From the NCBI GenBank assembly GCA_021234155.1, contig JAJEKV010000010.1, positions 19,505,418-19,569,417 on the forward strand: 64,000 bases of DNA, given 5' to 3'. A model generated the notes under the pieces. The model saw only the letters and a list, made by a program, of their open reading frames with translations. It had not been told where the DNA came from and did not search any database. The position numbers and the translations under genes were made by a program. Below, piece by piece: positions 56,547 through 64,000 of the stretch (within the stretch, counting starts at the first letter, position 1; the number at the start of each line of letters is the position of its first letter). Origin of the DNA: Isoetes taiwanensis (taxonomy: Eukaryota > Streptophyta > Lycopodiopsida > Isoetales > Isoetaceae).

Positions 56547-57528
56547 ATGTCGATGAAGAGAGCGGCGAGAAAGGGCAAGGCTCCTGCCGCCCATGTGTCC
56601 GTCTTTGTTGTGGGTTCTATGCTTGTTGATCCTAGCTCTGCAAAGACTCATAATTCCTCTGCCATGCCCAATTTTGCAATGAACTGGGAGGCAATTGATG
56701 TTTCTGTCACACTAGAACTGTCAGGGCATGATGTCCCGCTTAGTTTCTTTGATGCCCTTTCGTCATTCTGTGATAGAAAATGTCAGGTTGGTGCAGTTGC
56801 CCTGGAGAGGGGATCTTCTGTGGGTCACCTTCACGTCCAAGTTGTGCTGGAAGCACGATATAAGACACCAAAGGCCGTGAGTGAGGCTATTAAGAGGGAT
56901 TTCAATTGGCCTTCCAGACCAGCTGGTGTTGTGTTAGTCTGCAAAGTCCTCAGCTGGTGTATTAGTTTGCAAAGTCCTCAAGAATAACAGGCTACATTGT
57001 TTCGAGGGTATGGTGGGATATTGTATGAAGGACATAGGTACAATGCACTACTCTTGCCATCTCCATAACATATCTGAATCCATGATTGAAAAGGAGAAGG
57101 ATCTCTATCTAAGATGGAGTGTTGGGGACACAAAAGCTTTGTGTGTGTTGGACAATAAGAACTTGTTGAATAAGGCCGCTCACTTTGTATTTTACCACGG
57201 TGGCCGTAGACGCATTCCTAGCTTGACATTTACTATTTGCAGGATGCTCAAGGGTGAACATTACACTTATGAGCAGTAGCTGAATTATTCCTTCGAATAG
57301 TGCTCATGTGAATGAGCACAGAGTACATGCTTCCTGGAGGGTTCTCTTGAATCCCACCCACTGCATGCCATCTGATATCAGGACTATCCGTTTGGTTTGC
57401 CCGCAGGGTATACGGTTGTGGAACGGAATGGCCCTGGGCACCGGCGGTACTGGGATGATTCCGTGCCACCTAATGAGCTGGATTGTTAACTTTGAAGATC
57501 TTTGTGATCCATCCTTCAGCCCTAACTA
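56547..57528 (+). pseudogene. HUH (Rep-type) rolling-circle endonuclease, broken
   Basis: HUH endonucleases nick single-stranded DNA through a tyrosine and start rolling-circle replication or transposition. The first frame (MSMKRAARKGKAP start at 56547) carries VGAVALERGSSVGHLHVQVV, with the metal-binding H-x-H (His94, His96) and a preceding Glu. The next frame, open from 57010, has MVGYCMKD, where the Tyr (57019-57021) and Lys fit the YxxK catalytic motif III, followed by HNISESM. A third stretch with HASWRVLLNPTHC lies from about 57285. The frames are split by a near-perfect 31/28-bp tandem duplication (about 56922-56980), which shifts frame, and by a stop at 57277-57279. No helicase domain is seen. 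It resembles Rep-like transposon proteins (replitron-type, also seen in oomycetes and plants) more than a viral Rep. Confidence 0.7.
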
Positions 57529-58045
57529 GAAATCCCAGACCATGGTGCGGATTACATCTCCATTTATACTGAGGACCACACTATGGCTGTTAGGTGACTC
57601 CATATGTTGTTTCTTTGTTGTACAGTTTCAATTGTGTGCTTGTTTCTATTTTTCTTGAGCATGGTTGTGGTGGCATAGAGATGGTCTTCAAATAAAAATT
57701 ATAAATTCTTTTCATTTGAGCCTTCTGCTGACCCAGGACATCCGCCAGCTTGATGCCGTCATCAGGCGGGCTGCAGCTGGGGAACCTATGAACTAGAACT
57801 TTATCTTCTTGCTGTTGTGTGTAATCAGGTTACTTAGTACTGTGTCAGTGGCATTTGTGCCAGATGTACATTTACTGACTTGATGAATTTGTAATGCTTA
57901 TTATTATGATGCCTTGTTTTCCGCTTCGGACTAGTTTCCTTATTGTGCATTTGTGGCCATGGATACTAAGACTTGTAGACTTTTCGTGGGCTTTGGCCCC
58001 TAAGCATAAGGGCAATCTCCTCTTGTAGGATGTCTCTTATGCCTA

Positions 58046-58092
58046 GATGAGCATTGGCATTGTGCTTGGGTTCAATTCCCTAGGCTCACTGA
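58046..58092 (+). repeat. tRNA-T-arm-like motif, copy 1
   Basis: GAGCATTGG is followed by GGGTTCAATTCCCTAGGCTC, so GAGC and GCTC can pair around a GGG-TTCAATT-CCC hairpin. The TTCAATTCC core resembles the B box of tRNA genes. A pol III-derived (SINE-like) origin is possible; no A box or tail was identified. Confidence 0.35.
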
Positions 58093-58263
58093 TGGTCTCT
58101 GTTTGTTGTATTACAGTCATGGCAAGCGCTATGTATAGGGATCATCGGATGCATGCCACTGACCATTGCAACTTGGAGTGGCAGTCAGTGGCACGTGTCT
58201 GATGGTCCATATGCACAGGCTTATTGCAACTATGAGGAAACGTAACATGAACAGGTGAGCTGT

Positions 58264-58325
58264 GAGCATTGGATTCGAATGAGCATTGGATTCGAATTGA
58301 GGGTTCGATTCCCCAAGCTCATGTC
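58264..58325 (+). repeat. tRNA-T-arm-like motif, copy 2
   Basis: GAGCATTGGATTCGAATTGA precedes GGGTTCGATTCCCCAAGCTC. GGTTCGATTCC matches the pol III B-box consensus well. The left word is locally duplicated (ATGAGCATTGGATTCGAAT). Clearly related to the motif at 58046. Confidence 0.4.
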
Positions 58326-59030
58326 ACATTGGGACGTTGTTGTTATGCTAGAGGTCTACAATTCGGTGTTGTATTGGTATGACGTCGTGTGATATACATA
58401 CCATAATCTTTGTATATGATGCTAATCAATGGTGCCTGGTCTTTAGGCAACCCATTAAAAGTGGGTCAACAGTGGTTGATTTGACCCCAAATTGACTTGG
58501 GAAGGGTACACAGGATCTATGCAGAGAGAATATTCCATGATATGCCACAGGGCCTACAAAAATAGTACACGCTTTTATATGCAGTGTATAACAAAAAAAA
58601 AAATTAATAGGAAAAAGCTTTATATTCACAAAACCATCAAGATTATAGAAATTTGAACCGGATTAATCCTTCTGTTACAAAATTCAGTAGGAACTTTTCC
58701 TTTAACAAAGATTTGCAAAAGAATCACCAGAAAGTTACTTTTTAACAAAATTTACATAAGATCATGCATTTGTATAGATTTGCCTGTAATGAGAACTCTT
58801 TTTCTAAGCATATATTTATTCTACTAAAACTACACTCGCAACTAGCGGTGCTGCAACATTGTATCATACCAATAGTGGCCACTTTTAGCAAATTGAAAAT
58901 CTCATTTTTTCAAGTTGGATGACCATAAATTATACCCCATGTGTCTTGAAAACTTCTACCTATCCATTCTTCAGAGGCTGTAATTTTTCAAACTGAATAT
59001 TCAGTTCCAAACTGGCAACTTCAACAATGT

Positions 59031-59932
59031 CATCGATCCGAGCCATCGGAATTTTTGAATGAGCGAGCATGCATCTCTTCCATGCATGCATGCATTGCAT
59101 GCATTTTCTGAGGCTCTGGTTCATTTGGGGATCGCTATTTCGTTCCTCATCGACTTCTCATCGGCGTTTTCTCCTCTCTCTCAGCAGTTCCCTTGACTCC
59201 CACTTGCCCTCCCTTCATGTGTATATTATTATAAATGTTCTTTTTTGTCGCGTGGCACGCGTGACCAGTTCCTCGTTCTTTCGAGGTGTAAATGTTGTTT
59301 TTTGTTGCGTGGCACGCGTGACCAGCCCCTCGCTTTTCGAGGCTTTTTCTCTATTGGTTTTTTGTTGGTGATGTGCAGGTTCAGGGGTGATGCACGACTT
59401 CGGTATTCTCTGTGGAGCGTGGGTTTTCTTTGTGGGAACGTTTAGCAGCCTTGCATTGTCCAAGCCCTTTGCCGAGATTTTATCGCTAGGATTTTTCCTC
59501 GAAAACCCAGAAAGAGCGGGGTTTTTTAATCCCGGCGATAAACTCTCGGCAGGTACACTAGCCAACATCTGTAGCACACAATTTTATTCGGGGTCCAGGT
59601 GTTATAACTGGATATTCCCTATGTTTTTCATTTCTTGGGTAGTCTGTGATGTGCAGCTACCCATTCTATACCATTGTAGAAAAACGGCTGAGATGAATGA
59701 AAAGCCTAGCTACACTTGACTCTCTTTCTTTGATACCAGGCAGAGGAGGGGCTTCTCTCTGCTTGATTTGTCAATTTGGCGTCTCTTTCCATGTTGTGAC
59801 GTGTTGTTCCCCGATCTTGTCCCTTTTTTGGCCATCTTTCAACCTTCGACCTCGATCCCGTTTTGATAAGGAAGTTCTCTTTTTGTCGGGAGTTTTTGTC
59901 TGTTTTCATGCGAGCTCTTATTCGAGAATTCC
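59031..59932 (-). mobile_element. R1 dispersed structured repeat, copy 2 (order B-A-S)
   Basis: Read on the minus strand, this copy starts TTCTCGAATAAGAGCTCGC, runs through module B (AGAGAACTTCCTTATCAAAA, then GACGCCAAATTG), module A (CTTTTCATTCATCTCAGC onward) and module S (GAGAGGAGAAAACGCCGATG to GGCTCGGATCGATG). It is the only copy with a single uninterrupted B-A-S order. Its main stem reads GCCGAGA/TCTCGGC and TTATCGC/GCGATAA where the other copies have GCCGAA/TTCGGC and TTATCAC/GTGATAA, so changes on one arm are matched on the other. It also has two copies of the CCTCG...CGAGG stem followed by GGTCACGCGTGCCACGC. Confidence 0.7.
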
Positions 59933-61115
59933 ATGAACAAGTCCTCCTCCAACTCCAACATGATCTTTGCTATAAAACTCTGCAAGGACTTATAACCTCG
60001 TCCATGCCATATTGCTTCATCTCCCTCAATGATGAAGGTAAGTTAATGGGAGCTAAAACAACAAATTTTAATAAAAACCACCATTCATTTAAATTGGGAT
60101 TATGTCTGTTCCAAAAGCACACCACTTTTGCAAACCCCTTATTCAATATAATGTTGTGGTGCTTGACGGTTTGATCCATATTTAATAGACGTTTTGATTC
60201 TTATATTAGATACAGGAAGGAAATTGATGTTTGTTTAGCATTTGCAAACAATAGCACATTCATATACACAATATAATAACGGAACTTATTATTGAGAACT
60301 TGTTTGACAAGGCAGAGCGGCTATCATGGCTAGAGCAGCGGCTTAGGCCACGCTCGTTTCTTGCAGGGTGGGCCGGAGGTTGGATGCCAGAAGGGTGCAC
60401 AAACGTGCACCACTGCCATTCCCAAGGCAGAAGCGGCTGGGGTCTGAGCATAGGAGTTCCTGTTTCGCTTGGAGTATGGCAGAGTACAAATGCTCCGTGT
60501 TCTTCTCCGGAGGTTTTGCTGGTAAGAAAGATGAGACTTCTGGCACTCACTGCAGGTTGGGCCCAGCCGGAGGTTTTTCCCTTTCCCATATGATTTTGGT
60601 CTGCATTCTCTTCATTGGCTTCTGTATTGCTTGTCTTAGGCTCATCAGTCTTCCAGTAGGATTGTGAACAGAGATACTCTCTAGAGGGTGGTACTGTGCT
60701 TCTTGGCACTTGTTATGTGCTTTCTTGGTTAGTTAGTTCATCCTTGTTCACTCTTTGTGCTTCTTGCTCTCCCCGTCCTGGCTGGGGAAGTTTGGCGACT
60801 AAATCTGTGCTAGGTCTGTGCTATTGTCATTAAATCAAGATTTCTAAACAGGTAATCCAGGGCGGGAGACCTGGGTTGTCTCATTGCTTCATAGAGCTGT
60901 AAGTGAATCAATAACCCATGTAAGGGCATCAGCGGTATGATTAAGCAGGTGGACCAGAGGCCTGACCGTTCATTAATTTTGGGGGAAGAAGTGGAGGCTA
61001 TCTCCCTTAGTACAGGCTGGAAAAGTGAGGGAACTCCGTCTAGTATCTCAAAATAGTTGGATTTCTGGCCAAGTTAACGCGCAGGGTTGAAGCCTGCTTG
61101 CTGCTGTTGCTGTTC
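59933..61115. other. Spacer without recognised gene
   Basis: Open frames around 60260-60709 exist on both strands, but neither resembles a known protein nor has supporting context. Confidence 0.25.
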
Positions 61116-61553
61116 TTACATCTTTCGGGGTGGAGCATAGGTGATTATTGATTCATCATCAACGAGAACTCTTCTTTTGTTGCCAATGGAATAGGCCTCA
61201 TCAGTTTCAGCTGCTGATCTTGAGCATATGGGCTTCCAAGCTTGATCTGGTCTTGAAGGACAACAACAACTTTTTGGCATTGGAGCAGATGCAAAGGGGT
61301 TCAGGAAACTGAGGAACCCTGCTCCTGTAGTACAGCTTTGAGCGGGAAGAGGGCGATCGCTTTCTCTAGTACTGCACAGGAATTTGTTAGAGGTCCCCAT
61401 AGTACTTGCTTTTAGAGGGAAGAAGTTGAGCAGGGCTTCCAACGGAATATTGAACCCTTTTGTATCTAAACTACTGTCATCATAGTTGTTATGGGTTAAA
61501 TTCTTCCTATCTGGCCCTTTGAGGGGTCCAAATAAGGTTTCTGTACCATTCAT
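61116..61553 (-). CDS. Hypothetical 145-residue protein
   Basis: A complete minus-strand frame starts at 61553 after an AT-rich leader (ATATTAATATAAATA) and ends at 61116. The product is Ser/Pro/Cys-rich (LPAQSCTTGAGFLSFLNPF, a CCCP cluster) with a basic C-terminus. No signal peptide, membrane segment or known domain is visible. No neighbour suggests a role. It may be a chance frame or a small lineage-specific gene. Confidence 0.3.
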   Translation of the reverse strand: MNGTETLFGPLKGPDRKNLTHNNYDDSSLDTKGFNIPLEALLNFFPLKASTMGTSNKFLCSTRESDRPLPAQSCTTGAGFLSFLNPFASAPMPKSCCCPSRPDQAWKPICSRSAAETDEAYSIGNKRRVLVDDESIITYAPPRKM

Positions 61554-62627
61554 TATTTATATTAATATAAAAACTTGCCTTCAACAAAAAAAAAATTATT
61601 ATTGATTTTATATTGAGATATGTAGATATTATTTCAACAAATATCTCACTAAAAACCCATGGGAATTAAGTCAAATTGAAGTTACTATAGCAATACAAGA
61701 AAAAAATAGCCCAATAAAACCTTTATGAGACATTTATTTCTCAAATAAAATACAACATAGTAGTCTTTTTTTTCCTTAAAGCATCAAACATGCTTCAGGA
61801 GTATGTTCCATTAACATGAAATATAGGAGCGCCTTTTTCTCATACATTGCAGCAGTAATGCACGCCAAACGTGCTTTGGCAAGGTATATTTAGCAAAAAA
61901 GGAGCACGGAATCACACTGTGTGATTTTGCAAGGACCATTTAGTGTCACGCCAAGCATGAATTAGCATGTCTTCATGATCTATTACTTCTTAAAAATAGC
62001 TTTGAGCTGTTCTTTCCAAATCAGATAAACTCACAAAATCAGTCCAATAGTCAATCAAATCCAAAAAGCTGCTCAATATCCTATTTCTCATTAACTAAAA
62101 ACACTGATTTGGGGCTCTGAAGCTTTGACTTCTATGCTATAGAAGATCTGACCAAGGGGCTTTAATTCAACTGCAGGGTAGTACTTTGCATGTAAAGCTC
62201 AGGGAATCCAATCAATTCGCCTATTGTATATATGTGAAAGCACCATTTTGTAGTCTTCAAGTTTTTCAATTGACTGCAGATGCCTACCAGCAAGATACTT
62301 TGGCTTTGTGAAACCCAAAATGCAGAGTATTTACCATACCAGAAGCTTACTTCTGCAAAGAATTGTTGATTTTCAGATGGCAGAGGTATGCAAACAGAGT
62401 TTCATTGTAGCCCATTGCATGTCTCTGCTTGAGTTTTCCAGAAAAACTTAAAATCATTATCCAGCTGCAAGCAAATTAAGAACCAAAGACCAAGAACTAG
62501 CCTATTAGATTAAAATAAACTCTAGGAAGAAAGCAATAAAGATTAAGAGTTGCAAGGCAGTGGAGCTCTTACAAAAAAGACTTTGAAAAGAGCTATGGCG
62601 TGTGCAACGTGCTCTTCAGAGGATAAA
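61554..62627. other. AT-rich spacer
   Basis: No gene seen. A segment near 62553-62610 (GCAAGGCAGTGGAGCTCTTA, then GCTATGGCGT) resembles one near 63938-63985, so the R1 copy between them lies within a local direct duplication. Confidence 0.35.
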
Positions 62628-63619
62628 TTCTAGAATGGGACTCGCATGAAACCAACAAACCGCCCGTTTAGGCTTCTCATTCATCTCAGCAGATTTTCTA
62701 CAATGGTGGATAGTGGGTAGTCGCACACATGCGAACTACCCACGAAAAAGAAAGGGAAAATCCAATTATATCATTTGGACCCCAAACTACAATGCTAACA
62801 GATGTGCGGCTGGTGTACCTGCCGAAAGCTTATCACCGGGATTAAAAAACCCCGCCCTTTCGGGTTTTCGAGGAAAAACCCTAGTGATAAACCTTCGGCA
62901 AGGGGCTTAAACAAACGCAAGGCAGAGAAATCGCTCCCAAAACCCACGAATGGAGAAGTCGAAAGATGCATGCCGCCGCCAACTTTGTGCACGCACATCA
63001 CCAACACCACAAAACAAACAAAACAAACCTCGAGTGGAGGGGCTGATTCTGTAGCGTGCCACGCGACAAATATAATAAACAAAGAAGGGGGAGGGTGGGT
63101 TCAAAGAGAAAGAGGCTGGCGAGAGAGAAGAGGAAGCGCCGATGAGGCGTGGATGCGTAAAACGCCTAAAATAGCGAACTCCCAACGAGCGGGCATCGCC
63201 ACCGCGCATGCATGCAAGGCATGCATGCTCGTCCCATTCTAGAATGGCGATCCGATGTCTCGGATCGATGGGATTCTAGAATGGGACTCGCATGAAACCA
63301 ACAAACCGCCCGAATACCAGAGAACTTCCTTACAAACTAGGATCGAGTACGAAGGTCACAGGACGAAGGCTAAAGGCCGGAAAAGGATATCCTGAAAGAA
63401 ACGCCAAATTGGCTAAACCAGGCAGGAAGAAGCCCCTCCCCCGTCTGGAAACAATTCAAAGAGAAAGAGGTACTGCTGAGAGAGAAGAGGAAGTGCCGAT
63501 GAGACGTGGATGCAGAAACGCGCCTAAAATAGCGAACTCCCAACCATAATGGGCATGCGCCGGCATGCATGTTTGTCCTATTCTAGAATGGTGATCCGAT
63601 GTTTCGGATCGATGGGATT
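62628..63619 (+). mobile_element. R1 dispersed structured repeat, copy 3 (order A-S-B-S)
   Basis: This copy starts TTCTAGAATGGGACTCGCAT, joins directly to module A (GGCTTCTCATTCATC, 62672), then S (about 63110-63272), then the same start word again (63275), module B and a second S ending GGATCGATGGGATT. The A-S-B-S order equals copy 1. The first S to B junction is a long hairpin (63231-63287). Module A has the conserved stem GCCGAA/TTCGGC plus TTATCAC/GTGATAA (62821-62900). No protein is encoded; frames across it are incidental. Confidence 0.75.
63231..63287. other. Long perfect-arm hairpin at the R1 unit junction
   Basis: GTCCCATTCTAGAAT pairs exactly with ATTCTAGAATGGGAC (15 bp). Inside this, CGATCCGA and TCGGATCG form a second 8-bp stem around the TGTC loop. 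The hairpin sits exactly where one R1 unit ends and the next begins. Confidence 0.8.
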
Positions 63620-64000
63620 AAGCATAAAGCTATACACAAGAATCAAGCACACAGCTTTTCGGGCGAAATCTGAATCACAGAGATGTATACACAGAATGCC
63701 AACACCAACTCGATTATGCCAGCACCAGATTGGTAATTGCAGAATCGTGTACCTGCAGTAAAAAAAACTTGAGCAGACAAATTCCTTCACTTCCGCCTTT
63801 TTCTGCCTGAACAGATGCGTACAGATGTTGCCGTTACCCAGATGCTTTGCTTTTTGTCCAAAAATGTCTTTTCTTAAATTCCCCCTAGGTGCTCTTAAAA
63901 AAACCTTCTTACGAACTCCTCTGAAACAGGCTATGGCATCTGCAAGGCAGTGGAGTTCGTAAAAAAAAAGATCTATAGGCGTCTGCAAGGCGGAGGGCAG
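63620..64000. other. Terminal spacer
   Basis: No gene is supported. GGCATCTGCAAGGCAGTGGA near 63935 and GGCGTCTGCAAGGCGGAGGG at the window end are short related words, also similar to sequence near 62553. Confidence 0.3.

Larger units (their letters stand above)
57529..59030. other. Spacer with two tRNA-T-arm-like motifs
   Basis: No gene is supported. Two related 45-bp motifs lie in this interval and are listed separately. The rest is AT-rich. Confidence 0.3.

Noticed and set aside
56547-57528. Integrated geminivirus
   Set aside because: No SF3 helicase, no coat-protein remnant, no TAATATTAC-type origin seen, and the flanking motifs fit Rep-like transposon proteins better.
60260-60709. Overlapping ORFs on both strands
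   Set aside because: Neither strand shows a recognisable domain or codon bias, and the overlap suggests chance open frames.
63136-63180. Hammerhead-ribozyme-like core in R1 module S (CCGATGAG ... GAAAC; CTGATGAG in copy 1)
   Set aside because: The bases after the CUGAUGA-like box do not pair with those before GAAA in any copy, so stem II cannot form, and the U4 position is C in most copies.

Overview
The window looks like a transposon-rich stretch of a land-plant nuclear genome: long AT-rich spacers, host genes with many GT-AG introns, and plant-type retroelements. One complete host gene can be modelled, a PRT6-type Arg/N-degron E3 ligase on the minus strand (40862-50692, 18 exons, 2033 codons plus stop). 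Fragments of DET1, PAM16/TIM16 and an STN7-like thylakoid kinase confirm a green plant. Several element families resemble ones I associate with seed-free plants (ferns, lycophytes, mosses), but the sequence alone does not fix the clade.

Layout. 1-908: a charged coiled-coil protein ending in a recognisable histone H3 fold, now broken. 909-3345: a second transcription unit with a TATA box and a 353-codon ORF of unknown function. 3346-10593: a decayed Ty3/gypsy chromovirus (gag, protease, RT, RNase H, integrase, chromodomain, polypurine tract, candidate 1.56-kb 3' LTR). No 5' LTR is visible, so the H3 ORF may lie inside the same element. 10744-11801: first copy of a modular structured repeat family, called R1 here. 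12.7-15.6 kb: minisatellites, a G-rich tract and an ankyrin fragment. 15839: a Helitron-like 3' end (minus strand). 15.9-20.5 kb: no recognisable genes. 20.9-22.9 kb: two tandem arrays. 23.5-25.4 kb: a second gypsy relic carrying a 439-bp TRIM with 5-bp target duplications. 26978-27313: a small GC-rich ORF. 28.5-32.8 kb: a broken multi-exon transposase-like gene (minus). 37288: a Helitron-like 3' end (plus). 38.1-39.4 kb: a Ty1/copia gag-protease fragment with its LTR (minus). 40.9-50.7 kb: PRT6. 51.4-55.05 kb: exons of three unrelated host genes in one orientation. 56.5-57.5 kb: a broken HUH/Rep-type endonuclease gene. 59.0-59.9 and 62.6-63.6 kb: two more R1 copies.

How the parts relate. PRT6 is the only gene that looks intact, and its intron 5 holds a probable LINE-type remnant on the other strand. 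Everything else is mobile DNA or debris. The same-strand, intron-retaining fragments of DET1, PAM16 and STN7 upstream of PRT6 look like transposon-captured or duplicated gene pieces; Helitron-like ends elsewhere in the window name a possible agent. The most unusual elements are the H3-fold protein next to or inside a chromodomain retrotransposon, the HUH endonuclease relic, the large transposase-like gene with a possible ubiquitin-like N-terminus, two zinc fingers and a PIP-box-like motif, and the R1 family whose predicted stems show compensatory changes between copies.
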